A DNA stretch of 64,000 nt from Dehalococcoidia bacterium (GTDB lineage: Bacteria; Chloroflexota; Dehalococcoidia; DSTF01; WHTK01): positions 147,896-211,895 of the forward strand of contig WHTK01000002.1 of assembly GCA_009377745.1 (NCBI GenBank), written 5' to 3'. The position numbers and the translations under genes are program-made. Under the pieces are notes generated by a model. The model was given only the letters and a program-made list of their open reading frames with translations, made no database searches and was not told the origin of the DNA. Shown piece by piece: positions 35,212 to 44,046 of the stretch; within the stretch, counting starts at the first letter, position 1, and each line of letters begins with the position of its first letter.

Positions 35212-36159
35212 ATGGCGAAGTTCCGCATTATGGCCGGTACCGGGCTGGCCGAAGACATTGCCGAAGAGAACGGCTACTTCCGCGACGAAGGACTCGACTA
35301 CGAGTACGTGCGCAACCGCCGCGATGGCGGCCAACGCTCCAGCTCCATGCCGGACCTGCGCAGCGACCCGACCTCCTACCCGGAGATGCCCGGGCTGGTG
35401 GCCGGACTGGAAGAGCGCTCTCAGACGCAGATCCGTTCCGGCGCCTTCGAGAGCCTGGAGGCCGGTCGCGACGCCACCTGCGACGTCAGCCACGCCTGCC
35501 ACTGGGCCGTAAACATGGCCTCTTCCGCCGACCGCACCTACATGTGGGGTCACGCTTACATGCTTGAGTTTGCCGGCCTCTACGTGCCGCCGGAGTCGCC
35601 GATCAAGACTCCGGATGACCTGCGCGGCGTCGAGATCGGCGTTGGCTACCACTCCGGCAGCCACTTCTCCACCCTCCAGTTCCTTTCGCCCTGGATCGCG
35701 CCGCAGGACGTCAAGACGACCTTCATCGGCAGCACCATGGATCGCGTCAACAAGCTCTACAACCGCGAGGTGCCCTGCGCCAACCTGCATGACATCGGTC
35801 GCGACATTCTGGAGCAACTGGGCTTCCGCAAGATCGTCGATGTGTCTTACATGCAGGGCTTCTCGCTCAGCAAGAACATCGAGATTGAGGACGCCTGGAA
35901 GTACTTCCGCGCCCTGCAGCGCGCTCAGCTTGAGCTGGACGCTCACGGCCAGAAGTACAAGCACTACCTGGACGACATGATCCCGCAGCAGTACAAGGGC
36001 CTGGTCGACTACCGGAGCTTCAGCAACGGCAAGCGCATCGTCTTCGAGGAGTACACCAAAGAGGTCTACGAGAGCATCCACCAGTGGCTCGTGGACATCG
36101 AGATATTCCCGGAGATCCAGGCCGGCCACAAGGACTACGCCGAGGCCGTCCTCGTCTAG
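35212..36159 (+). CDS. NMT1/THI5-like periplasmic-binding fold protein without signal peptide
   Basis: This 315-aa protein has a type 2 periplasmic binding fold: MAKFRIMAGTGLAEDIAEENG start, GYFRDEGLDYEYV, and the hinge region FAGLYVPPESPIKTPDDLRG. No signal peptide or lipobox precedes it, unlike true ABC binding proteins, and no permease is adjacent. Similar proteins include dihydroxyphthalate decarboxylase-like enzymes, so a cytoplasmic enzyme is an alternative. GCGAGG precedes the ATG. Confidence 0.7.
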   Translation: MAKFRIMAGTGLAEDIAEENGYFRDEGLDYEYVRNRRDGGQRSSSMPDLRSDPTSYPEMPGLVAGLEERSQTQIRSGAFESLEAGRDATCDVSHACHWAVNMASSADRTYMWGHAYMLEFAGLYVPPESPIKTPDDLRGVEIGVGYHSGSHFSTLQFLSPWIAPQDVKTTFIGSTMDRVNKLYNREVPCANLHDIGRDILEQLGFRKIVDVSYMQGFSLSKNIEIEDAWKYFRALQRAQLELDAHGQKYKHYLDDMIPQQYKGLVDYRSFSNGKRIVFEEYTKEVYESIHQWLVDIEIFPEIQAGHKDYAEAVLV

Positions 36160-36176
36160 CCCAAACCACGGTCAGA

Positions 36177-36216
36177 AGAAAGAGGAGGGCGGATGCGCAT
36201 CCGCCCTCCTCTTTCT
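36177..36216. terminator. Perfect 20-bp palindromic bidirectional terminator
   Basis: A 40-base perfect palindrome (AGAAAGAGGAGGGCGGATGC and its complement) ends in CTTTCT on both strands, between convergent genes. Confidence 0.85.
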
Positions 36217-36231
36217 GTCTCCGTATTACCA

Positions 36232-36264
36232 GCGAGAAAGGGGCCGGAGACGGCCCCCTCTCGC
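36232..36264. terminator. Second hairpin between the convergent genes
   Basis: GCGAGA, GGGGCC, loop, GGCCCC, TCTCGC, with small bulges, follows the first palindrome and lies 19 bases past the stop of the cupredoxin gene. Confidence 0.5.
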
Positions 36265-36283
36265 TTATCTCTTTGTGAGGACT

Positions 36284-37495
36284 CTAGCCGCGCGCGAGCA
36301 ATCGCCGCGATACGAGAAATGCCGCTAGCCCGAACGGGGCCAGCAGCGCCAGGGCCACCCATGGCGCCGTCGCCTCATCCGAGGCCACGAGACCGGCGTC
36401 GCCGGTAGCTGGCGGCCGGACAGTCCCGCCACCGGTCGCGGAGCCAACCACCTCGACTACACCTGCCATGCCCTGGTCGGCGTGCAGCACGCAGACGTAG
36501 AGGTAGGTGCCCGGCGTCGTGAAGGTCAGCGAGAAGGACGACCCAGCGGTCGATTCCGGCCCGGTGCCGATGAAGCCGGAGTTTGCGTAGCCACTATCGC
36601 CATAGTTCTGGCTCGGCTTTACGGGGAAGAGGACTTGGGGGTTGAGCACCAACCACGGCGGGCCACCCGCCTGCGGCTCCGGCAGCACCAACTCAGGTGA
36701 ACCACCGAAGGTTATGGTGTGCGGCACCGGCGTGTCGTTCTTCCAGAGCACGGTGTCACCGGCGTTGACCTGCAGGCGCTGGGGGATGAAGCGCATAACG
36801 TCCGCCTGGCCGGCGGAAGGCGCGTTCAGAACCTCCCAGGTCGTGGCGCCACCGGCCGCGGTGGCCTTGCCGGGCATCGCCCGCGCGGCTGAGCGCTCAC
36901 CCGCTTCGAGCGTCTCGGTCAGTCGCGCGGCTGCGTCGAACTCCGCCTTGGCGGGCGCCGTAGCCTCGGTGTTGGTATCGACGACCTTGACAGACGCCTC
37001 CATGCCAGGGTGCAGCACGCAGAGGAATGCGAAGGCGCCTTGCGTTGTGAAGGTCACGTTCCAGGACTCACCCTTACCGATGATGCCCGAATTGGCGTAC
37101 TGGGAGCCATCGAAGAAGAGACTTGTCGCCTCATTGGTCGGGAAGGCAACCGGCGGGTTGAAGATCAGCTTCGGCGGGCCAGCCGAGGGCGCGGCGCCGG
37201 GGGCCGGGACGATCAGGGCCGGGACGGGGCCACCCGCGACATAGGTAACGGTGTGGATCTCTTCGTAAGGGTTCAGGAACTGGATCGTGTCGCCTTGCTG
37301 CACCGTCAAGTCTCCGGGCATGAACTCCTCGACGGCGATACCGCGCCCACCGCCACCGACGTTGACCTTGTAGGCCGTCGCCGCGGAGGCCGCGTCACCG
37401 GACGCAAGCAGACCGGACCCGAGAATTGCGGTTGCGCTCAGTAAAAAGAGCGCTGAAACCGCAGGCTTCAAAAATGACATAGAGCGTCTAAACAT
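36284..37495 (-). CDS. Secreted two-domain cupredoxin with C-terminal membrane anchor
   Basis: This protein of about 403 aa starts at the ATG at 37495 (AAGGAAGG upstream). A signal peptide ends near ASAAT. Cupredoxin domain 1 runs to FAFLCVLHPGMEASV, domain 2 from TVLWKNDTPVPHTITF to YLYVCVLHADQGMAG; each has the Cys-x2-His-x4 Met or Gln copper-site pattern (domain 1 ends HPGM, domain 2 HADQGM). After VRPPATGDAG, an LPXTG-like stretch, comes a hydrophobic helix and RRLLARG, so it is held at the cell surface. Probably an electron carrier. Confidence 0.82.
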   Translation of the reverse strand: MFRRSMSFLKPAVSALFLLSATAILGSGLLASGDAASAATAYKVNVGGGGRGIAVEEFMPGDLTVQQGDTIQFLNPYEEIHTVTYVAGGPVPALIVPAPGAAPSAGPPKLIFNPPVAFPTNEATSLFFDGSQYANSGIIGKGESWNVTFTTQGAFAFLCVLHPGMEASVKVVDTNTEATAPAKAEFDAAARLTETLEAGERSAARAMPGKATAAGGATTWEVLNAPSAGQADVMRFIPQRLQVNAGDTVLWKNDTPVPHTITFGGSPELVLPEPQAGGPPWLVLNPQVLFPVKPSQNYGDSGYANSGFIGTGPESTAGSSFSLTFTTPGTYLYVCVLHADQGMAGVVEVVGSATGGGTVRPPATGDAGLVASDEATAPWVALALLAPFGLAAFLVSRRLLARG

Positions 37496-37627
37496 CAGGC
37501 CTTCCTTTACCATTACAAACAAAACCAGCCCCGCTGGCCGGATTTTACTCGCATCCTCGGCGTCATAGAAGGGGTGAATGCCATGAACCCTTGTCCTTAG
37601 CGTCCTCCACTAGCATCCTAAAGGCAG

Positions 37628-38197
37628 ATGCGTCTCCTCATCCTCCTACTTGCCGGCGCGGCGCTGCTCCTTGCAGCTTGCAGCGGCTCCGAGTCGACCC
37701 CTCAAGCTCAATCGGCCGAGCCCTCGGCCGTCGCATCTGTCGAACCAACGCCGTCGCCATCGCCGCAGCCGACCGCAACGCTGGAGCCGGAACCAACCAG
37801 CACGCCCGAACCGGCGCCTGAACCCGAACCGGCGCAGGCGCAACCACCCCCGCCAGCGCCGACACAGCGTCCGGCGTCAGCGCCGCCACAGCAGCCACCC
37901 GTGAGCCAACCTGCACCGGCGCCGCCCCAGTCCAGCCCAACGAACGTGACGATCAGGGCCGTGGCTCTCGCCTACTCTCCCGGCAGCGCCACAATTGCCG
38001 CCGGCGTACCCGTGACCATCACGCTGCAGAACTCAGACGCCAGCGTCGCCCACGACCTGACTTTGCCTGGTGTCGGCAAGACGGACCTCTGCGCCGGGCC
38101 ATGCAATTCTTCCGTGACCTTCACCGTCCCGGCAGGAACCTACAGTTTCGTCTGTTCGACCCACGCCGATATGACCGGCCAACTCATCGCCCGTTAG
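37628..38197 (+). CDS. Cupredoxin lipoprotein with Pro-rich linker
   Basis: This 189-aa lipoprotein has a signal peptide ending in LLAACSGS. A Pro/Glu/Ala/Gln-rich linker from about residue 25 to 105 spans the cell envelope, then a single cupredoxin domain has VAHDLTL (His ligand) and FVCSTHADMTG (Cys, His, Met ligands), the type 1 copper set. It is divergent from the two-domain cupredoxin, suggesting a shared role in extracytoplasmic electron transfer or copper handling. Confidence 0.82.
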   Translation: MRLLILLLAGAALLLAACSGSESTPQAQSAEPSAVASVEPTPSPSPQPTATLEPEPTSTPEPAPEPEPAQAQPPPPAPTQRPASAPPQQPPVSQPAPAPPQSSPTNVTIRAVALAYSPGSATIAAGVPVTITLQNSDASVAHDLTLPGVGKTDLCAGPCNSSVTFTVPAGTYSFVCSTHADMTGQLIAR

Positions 38198-38549
38198 ACC
38201 TACCCCAGGGTGTGTCCGTGTCCAGCTGGCCAGGAAAGCCGCCCGGCGAGCGCACTTCGGCAATGTGCTTGAGGTCCTCGTTGAACCGGCCGGGGGTGGT
38301 AGTCAGCGTGAACGTCGAAGATCATTTCAGCCTCGTCTCCAGTCTCTGGTCTCGATTCGGCTGATTAGGCAGCCAGGTCCCTTCGACTACAGCCGTCTCT
38401 CCAGTCTCTGGTCTCGATTCGGCTGATTAGGCAGCCAGATCCCTCCCTCGGCTACAGCCGTCCCTTGTCCGCGCCGCCGCCGTACCGATACTTACTCTGA
38501 CAGCTATCACGTCCGGGCGCTCTGCCCGGCCAATGAGGGGAAGGCACAC
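38198..38549. other. Intergenic stretch with tandem duplication
   Basis: These 352 bases hold no convincing gene. The only clear structure is the 62-base-period direct repeat at 38339-38438. Short ORFs here overlap the neighbours and lack ribosome sites. Confidence 0.5.
38339..38438. repeat. Tandem direct repeat, 62-base period
   Basis: A 38-base block is identical at 38339-38376 and 38401-38438, and the flanking bases (gtctcc before, ctacagccgtc after) are also shared with small differences. Confidence 0.9.
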
Positions 38550-39050
38550 TTGAGATCCAAGACTCTCGTATTCGCATTCGTCGCGGCGCTGGCGCTGGGC
38601 CTCGCGATCGGCGCCTGTGGCGGTGACGATGGGCCCGGCGCGACTTCCACCGGCGACGGCTACACGGAGGTCGTGCGCCAGATGCTCCAGTCCGTGACTA
38701 CCGATACCGCGCCCGACCAGCTGGTGGAGCTGACGCGCGTGATCATCCCCGCCGGTAAGGGGATCGCGTCCCACACCCACCCCGGACCGCAGGTCGCCGT
38801 CATCGTCGAAGGCACGCTGACCTACTCCGTGCAGCAGGGCAGCGTGCAGGTCATGCGCGACTCGTGGAGTGCCTCACCCAAGCCGGAGACTATCGCCGCC
38901 GGTGGCGCCGTTGACCTACGACCCGGTGATTCGCTGGTCGAGACGCCCGGGATGGTCCACACGGCGCAGAACTCCGGCAGCACGCCAGTGGTTATCTACT
39001 TGTCGTCCCTCTTCCCGGAGGGGGCACCGCCCAGCAGCCCCATCGAATAG
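38550..39050 (+). CDS. Cupin-domain lipoprotein, 166 aa
   Basis: The TTG start follows GGGGAAGG. The signal peptide ends in lipobox IGACGGDD. A single cupin follows, with the metal-type motif IASHTHPGPQVAVIVEGTL (two His, Gln in place of Glu, Gly) and the later GMVHTAQNSG with the last His. It would be anchored on the outer face of the membrane. Function unknown; small secreted cupins can bind metal or ligands. A palindromic hairpin follows the stop. Confidence 0.75.
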   Translation: MRSKTLVFAFVAALALGLAIGACGGDDGPGATSTGDGYTEVVRQMLQSVTTDTAPDQLVELTRVIIPAGKGIASHTHPGPQVAVIVEGTLTYSVQQGSVQVMRDSWSASPKPETIAAGGAVDLRPGDSLVETPGMVHTAQNSGSTPVVIYLSSLFPEGAPPSSPIE

Positions 39051-39076
39051 CGACCCAGCCGTCAACCAGATGAAGG

Positions 39077-39104
39077 GCCGTCCAGGAGAATTCTCCCGGA
39101 CGGC
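39077..39104. terminator. Hairpin between convergent cupin and LivK-like genes
   Basis: GCCGTCC, then GGAGAATTCTCC, then GGACGGC form a near-perfect long stem. T content after it is low on both strands. Confidence 0.5.
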
Positions 39105-39133
39105 TCATTCATACAGGCCTACAGGGCTCCTAT

Positions 39134-40386
39134 CTAGCAGCCCTGCTGGCGCACCGCCGTGCCGACGCCGCCTGTGACCGTGAACACCGCCGAGCGGCCC
39201 CAGGTGAAAGCGCCGCCGCGGGAGCAGACGGACCAGAAGTCATAGTTGGCGCTGGCGCGGTCACCCGCCTCGTTCAGGAGAGTCGAGCCGGTCAGCCGCT
39301 GTAGCTCGCCGCGCCGGAGACCAGCTCTCGCTTGAGGGCGTCCGTGTTGGTGCCGGCAGCGACGCGCGCGTTGTAGCCGACCATCAAGCCATCGTATGCG
39401 GCCAGCGCGAAGGCATCGGGTACGCGGCCCAGCTTTGCCGATACTTTGTCGCTAATCGGGCCCCACCTGGCGCGGTCGCTGTCGTTCAGGCCCAGGATCG
39501 GGTTGGGGTAGTTCGCCACCACCGCGAAGGCGGCCGCGGTCCGGTCTTCGACCAGGTCCTTGCTTAACGCCACCGAGTCGCTGCCATACCACATCACCGT
39601 CGCCAGCACCGGGTCACCGATAGCCGCCGCGCCGAAGAGGCCCGTCACCTCGTTGAAGGCTGTGAGGTAAACGCCGACCTGGTGGCCGGCCAGCCGCTCC
39701 GCGTTAACCGCCGCCGCGACCGTGATCATCTCGTCACGGAAGTCCGTCTCGTTGGTCGCGTAGGTCACGCCCGGAAGGAAACGGCCGCCCAATCCCTCGA
39801 ACGTGACCTTCATTGCCGCCTGCAGACCCTTGTTGCCCTCGTCATCGCGCGTCACCGGCACGATGACACGGATGCCGTCCGCCCAGGCCAGCGCCGCGAT
39901 GGCCTTCCCCTCAGCCTCGTCGTCGGGCGTAAAGCGGAAGATATTGTCGCCGGCGATAGCCAGCGCCCGCGAGGTGCTCAGCGGGCTAATCAGCACGATG
40001 CCATTGGAGTCGGCGAAGGCCTTTACCTCCCGAACCTCGGAGCTGGCATACGGGCCGATGACCAGCTTGACGCCGCGACTCTGCAGCGCCCTCAGCTTTT
40101 CCAGCGCCACGGCCGGCTCCGTCTTCGTATCCTCGACGATTAGCTCTACCGGTCGCCAGCCAACCGGCTTCCAGCCAGGGGTGTTGATCGCCGTGACGGC
40201 CTCGTCGAGCGCCGCCTTGCTGGTCTCGCCGTAGGAAGACAGCGAGCCGGTCAGCGGCAACAGCGCACCGATGCGCACCGAGCCCGTCTCGGATTCCTCC
40301 TCAGGCTCGTCAGCGTCTTCGGAGCAGGCCAGGACAAGAGCGGTAAGGGCCGCAATCAGCGCGGCGGACATTATTCCTCGAAGCAT
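39134..40386 (-). pseudogene. LivK-like ABC substrate-binding lipoprotein, frameshifted near its end
   Basis: This Peripla_BP_6 type protein has a signal peptide with lipobox LVLACSED, RIGALLPLTGSLSSYGE, and the long alpha/beta core. The open frame stops at 39292 after GAASYSG. Adding one C there (GGCTG to GGCCTG) restores the family ending LTGSTLLNEAGDRASANYDF and runs to a stop at 39134-39136. About 417 aa if repaired. GAGGGGAAG precedes the ATG. No permease genes are adjacent, so it may work with a transporter elsewhere. Confidence 0.78.
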
Positions 40387-40573
40387 CTTCCCCTCATTCG
40401 TTCAACGGACCGTCAGGTCCACGGCCTCGGCGCGCCGGTTTGGAGCGCCTACCAGAATGTACGCTATCGGCGGCTTATGCGGCCCTCCCTCGATCTCGTC
40501 TCCGCACTCGCGGCGGCGTATGATCTGGTCGCGGACCGCGCCTGCCCATCGATTGCACATTGGAGGCTACCCA

Positions 40574-41446
40574 ATGCCGATAGCGCGCCTGGACGACATC
40601 GGCCTTGCTTACGAGGAGGCAGGTAGCGGCTTCCCTCTGGTCTGGATCCACGAGTTCGGCGGCAGCCAGGAGAGCTGGGAGCAGCAGGTCCACTTCTTCG
40701 CCCGCCGCTATCGCGTCATCACCTACAACGCTCGCGGCTACCCACCCTCGGACGTGCCTCAGGACCCGGACGCCTACAGCGAAGACCACGCCGTCCAGGA
40801 CCTGCACGGGCTGCTACGCCACCTCGGCATTGACTCGGCTTACATCGGCGGCCTCTCGATGGGTGGCACCACGGCCCTCCACTTCGGCATGAAGCACCCT
40901 GAGATGGCGAAGGGATTGATCGTCGCCCCCGCCGGCACCGGCGCCACCGACCCCGTCCGCTTCCGCGCGCAGTGCGAGGCGCTCGCCGACAAGATCGAAA
41001 GGGGTGGCACGGCTGCTCTGCGCGAGTACGCCACCGGCCCAACGCGCGTCCGCCTGCAGCGCAAGGACCCGACCGGCTGGCAGGAGTTCGCCGATCTGCT
41101 GACGTCGCACTCGCCCCTCGGCTCTGCCCTGACGATGCGCGGCGTCCAGGCGCGACGGCGCCCCATCCTCGAATACGGCGAGGAGCTGAGGCGCATGCAG
41201 ATCCCCACGCTGATCATGGCCGGCGACGAGGATGAGCCCTGCATCGAGCCGGCGATCTTCCTCAAGCGCCACCTCTCCCACGCCGGCCTAGTGATGTTCC
41301 CGCAGAGCGGCCACGCCATCAACCTGGAGGAACCGGACCTCTTCAATCGCGCTGTGCTGGATTTCCTCACCGCCATCGAAGCGGGCAAGTGGGCCCCGCG
41401 CGAGGAAGGTAGCGGCGCAGGATTCCTGGCAGAGCGAGACCCTTAG
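40574..41446 (+). CDS. Alpha/beta hydrolase
   Basis: This 290-aa hydrolase starts at the ATG at 40574 with GGAGG upstream; the frame is open earlier but that part overlaps the divergent LivK-like gene. Oxyanion region WIHEFGGSQESW, nucleophile elbow GGLSMGGTTAL (Ser near residue 97), Asp region MAGDEDEPC and the final His in QSGHAINLEEP complete the triad. Typical of ring-cleavage hydrolases, esterases or enol-lactonases. Substrate not determinable. Confidence 0.85.
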   Translation: MPIARLDDIGLAYEEAGSGFPLVWIHEFGGSQESWEQQVHFFARRYRVITYNARGYPPSDVPQDPDAYSEDHAVQDLHGLLRHLGIDSAYIGGLSMGGTTALHFGMKHPEMAKGLIVAPAGTGATDPVRFRAQCEALADKIERGGTAALREYATGPTRVRLQRKDPTGWQEFADLLTSHSPLGSALTMRGVQARRRPILEYGEELRRMQIPTLIMAGDEDEPCIEPAIFLKRHLSHAGLVMFPQSGHAINLEEPDLFNRAVLDFLTAIEAGKWAPREEGSGAGFLAERDP

Positions 41447-41479
41447 CCGGCCTCTGAATAAGGCTGATCTTTCCTGCAA

Positions 41480-41508
41480 TTGTCCGTTGCAAGGCGAACG
41501 CCTATAGT
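41480..41508 (+). promoter_or_regulatory. Promoter of the desaturase gene, leaderless arrangement
   Basis: TTGTCC (41480-41485), a 17-base spacer and TATAGT (41503-41508). The GTG start is eight bases after the -10 box and there is no ribosome site, which predicts a leaderless transcript. Confidence 0.6.
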
Positions 41509-41516
41509 GCGCGATA

Positions 41517-42584
41517 GTGTCAGTCGAAGCCGGCGTCCGCCCCGTCTCTGTGTCGTACGCTCGGCCAGGGCCGGATATCGCCCTCGCGACGACGGCTTAC
41601 GCCCGTCTCAAAGCCGAGATCACCGGCGCCGGCCTGCTCGACAGGGCCTATGGCTTCTACCTTCGCCTCGTCCTCTTCGATATTTGCGGCTATCTGTTCA
41701 GCCTCGGGGCCATTGTCTATTTCGAGAGCTACCTGGCGCTGACACTCGCCTGCGTGGCCTTTGTCTTCTTCACCGTCCAGCTCGCCGGCCTCATGCATGA
41801 TTGCGGCCATCGCGCCATCTTTTCCTCGATCCGCGCTAACAACGCCCTCGGCTACGTCTGCTCCGGCCTCATCGGCATGTCGCTAGACAACTGGCGCGAG
41901 CGTCACAATACCCACCATGCACACCCCAACCAGGACGAGCTTGACCCCGACATGGAGATCCCCTTCGTCGCCACGACGCGCGACCTCTACCTTAAGAAGT
42001 CCCGCCTGCAGCGGCTTTTCATCTCGCGCCAGGCTTTCTACTACTATCCGCTCGGCATGATCGTGGCCTTCTCTAACCGGCTTGGGACGCTGAGCTACTA
42101 CCGGCGCACGCTCTCACGGCGCAACGCCTGGCAGTTCGCCATCTACCTGTGCGTGCTGGCGTCGCTCTTCGTCCTGCCCTTCGTCCTCTTCCCACTCTCG
42201 AAAGCGATCTTCGTTTTCCTGCTGGTCCACCTCGCTTCCGGCGTCTACCTGGCGAGCTGCTTCGCTCCCAACCACAAGGGCATGGCCGTCGTTGCCAACG
42301 ACGCCTCCCTGCCTTTCATCGAGCAGCAGGTGATCACCGCCCGCAACATCAGCGGCGGCTTCGTCACGGAGCTGTTCATGGTCGGCCTCAACCACCAGAT
42401 CGAGCATCATCTCTTCCCCAACACGCCGCGCAACAAGCTGCACCTCCTCAAGCCCTACGTCCGGCGCACGTGCGAAGAGCTCGACATCCCTTACTGCGAG
42501 GTCGGCATCGTTGAGACGAACCGGATGCTGGTGGGCGAGCTACAGGACGTCGCCCGCACCGGCGCGCTACTCACCACACGCTAG
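41517..42584 (+). CDS. Membrane fatty acid desaturase
   Basis: This 355-aa integral membrane di-iron desaturase has the three His boxes HDCGH, RHNTHHAHPN and NHQIEHH in the expected order, with hydrophobic helix pairs between them. The last box with Gln-x-x-HH is typical of acyl-lipid and front-end (DesA3, linoleoyl-CoA-type) enzymes. It would use ferredoxin or another electron donor to introduce double bonds into membrane lipids. Start GTG at 41517 inferred from the promoter position; a GTG ten codons later is possible. Confidence 0.87.
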   Translation: MSVEAGVRPVSVSYARPGPDIALATTAYARLKAEITGAGLLDRAYGFYLRLVLFDICGYLFSLGAIVYFESYLALTLACVAFVFFTVQLAGLMHDCGHRAIFSSIRANNALGYVCSGLIGMSLDNWRERHNTHHAHPNQDELDPDMEIPFVATTRDLYLKKSRLQRLFISRQAFYYYPLGMIVAFSNRLGTLSYYRRTLSRRNAWQFAIYLCVLASLFVLPFVLFPLSKAIFVFLLVHLASGVYLASCFAPNHKGMAVVANDASLPFIEQQVITARNISGGFVTELFMVGLNHQIEHHLFPNTPRNKLHLLKPYVRRTCEELDIPYCEVGIVETNRMLVGELQDVARTGALLTTR

Positions 42585-42638
42585 ACACCGCACCCAGCCT
42601 TCACGGATGTGCTACAACCCTCTTGAGGAGAGTTGGCC

Positions 42639-43432
42639 ATGCAGCAGCGTGAGCTCGGCGCGACCGGCGTCATGGTCCCGGAGGTCGGTCTCGGCACCTG
42701 GCGCTACAAGGGCGGCCCGGCACCGCTCAGCCGTGGCCTCGACCTCGGCGCCACGCTGATCGACACCGCCGAGATCTACGGCACCGAGGGCGTAGTGGGT
42801 GAGGCAATTCGCGGCCGGCGCGAGCAAGTCTTCCTCGCCACCAAGGTCTCGGGACGCCACCTGCGCTACGACCAGGTCATCAAGGCCGCGAACGAAAGCC
42901 TCAAGCGCCTGGGCACGGATGTGATCGACCTCTACCAGGTGCACTGGCCGGACCGCAAAGTGCCGATCGCCGAGACGATGCGCGCCCTCGAGGAGCTGGC
43001 CGAGGCCGGCAAGGTACGCTACATCGGCGTCAGCAACTTCTCCGTCCGAGAAGTCGAGCAGGCCCAGGCGGCGCTGAAGAAGGCCCGTATCGTCGCCAAC
43101 TAGGTCGAGTACGGCCTGCTGCGTCGTGATATCGAGCCCGAGATCGCGTCCTTCTACGTGCCCAACGGCGTCACCGTCATCGCCTACAGCCCCTTCGCCC
43201 AGGGCGAGCTATTCTCGAAGCGCCTGCGCGGCGCCGGTGTCCTCAACGCCATCGCCACCGAGATCGGCAAGACGCCGGCCAGGTTGCCCTGAACTGGTGC
43301 CTCTGCCATCCCAACGTCATCGTGATTCCCAAGACGGACCGCCTCGCCCGCATCGACGAGAACTGCGGCGCCTCCGGCTGGTATCTGACTCCGGAGCAGG
43401 TCGCCGCCTTAGATGGGGCTTTCCTGCGCTGA
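42639..43432 (+). pseudogene. Aldo/keto reductase pseudogene (nonsense plus frameshift)
   Basis: The first 155 codons encode an AKR barrel: MVPEVGLGTWRYKGG, catalytic Asp/Tyr in DTAEIYG, Lys in ATKVSG, His in YQVHWPD. A TAG at 43101-43103 sits where Gln is expected (IVAN stop VEYGLL). Reading continues in frame (AYSPFAQGELF) to about 43277, where one C is missing (GCCAG for GCCCAG), then in the next frame VALNWCLCHPNVIVIPK runs to TGA at 43430-43432. GAGGAG precedes the ATG. Two separate lesions make true decay likelier here than in the other frameshifted genes. Confidence 0.85.
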
Positions 43433-43494
43433 GGAGCACCTGAGTCCACGCAGACGTGTGGGATAATGGCGTGAGACTTTCTGAGGAGGATTAG

Positions 43495-44046
43495 ATGCCC
43501 CGGATTGAGCTGATCACTGAGAAGAGCCAGATTCCCGAAGAGCGCCACGCCGAATACGACGAAATCGTCGGCGTCCTGGGGCGTGTCGGCGGCCCATTCG
43601 GCATCCTCATGTACAGTCCCGGCCTGGCGGAGATGGTCTGCAAGACCGGCGCGCACGTCCGTCTCAAGTCCGAGCTGACCATGGTTGAGCGTGAGCTGGC
43701 CGTCCTTTCCGTCTGTCGCGAGAAGGATGCCGCCTACGAGTGGAGCTCCCATGTCGATGTAGCCCGCAAAGCCGGCATGCGCGAAGAGGCGATCGACGCC
43801 ATGCGCAGCCGCGGCGACGTCGCCAAGTTGGAGCCAGATGAGCGTGACGTGATCACCTACACTCGCCAGCTCCTGCGCAACAACCGGGTGGAGCAGGACG
43901 TCTTCGATGCGCTGGTGCAACGCCATGACGTGCGCTGGCTGGTCGAATTGACAGCCACCATCGGCCAGTATCAGTACATTGCCGCGATCAACAACGCCTT
44001 CGGCATGGAAGCCAGGCCGGATGGCGAGCAGCTACCGGTCCCCTGA
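43495..44046 (+). CDS. Carboxymuconolactone decarboxylase-family protein
   Basis: This 183-aa all-helical protein of the CMD/AhpD superfamily has the GGPFGILMYSPGLAE segment, LTMVERELAVLSVCREKDAAYEWSSH and a second helical repeat. The Cys pair of peroxidase-type AhpD is absent (EWSSH), so a hydrolase or decarboxylase-type activity on ring-cleavage lactones is more likely than a redox role. GAGGAGG precedes the ATG. It is coupled to the next gene by TGATG. Confidence 0.82.
   Translation: MPRIELITEKSQIPEERHAEYDEIVGVLGRVGGPFGILMYSPGLAEMVCKTGAHVRLKSELTMVERELAVLSVCREKDAAYEWSSHVDVARKAGMREEAIDAMRSRGDVAKLEPDERDVITYTRQLLRNNRVEQDVFDALVQRHDVRWLVELTATIGQYQYIAAINNAFGMEARPDGEQLPVP

Noticed and set aside
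35134..36129. 331-codon antisense ORF opposite the NMT1-like gene
   Set aside because: The plus-strand protein has clear family motifs and a ribosome site; the antisense product is low in sequence complexity.
43101..43103. In-frame TAG as a recoded (pyrrolysine) codon
   Set aside because: The expected residue is Gln and a frameshift follows in the same gene, so decay or error is simpler.
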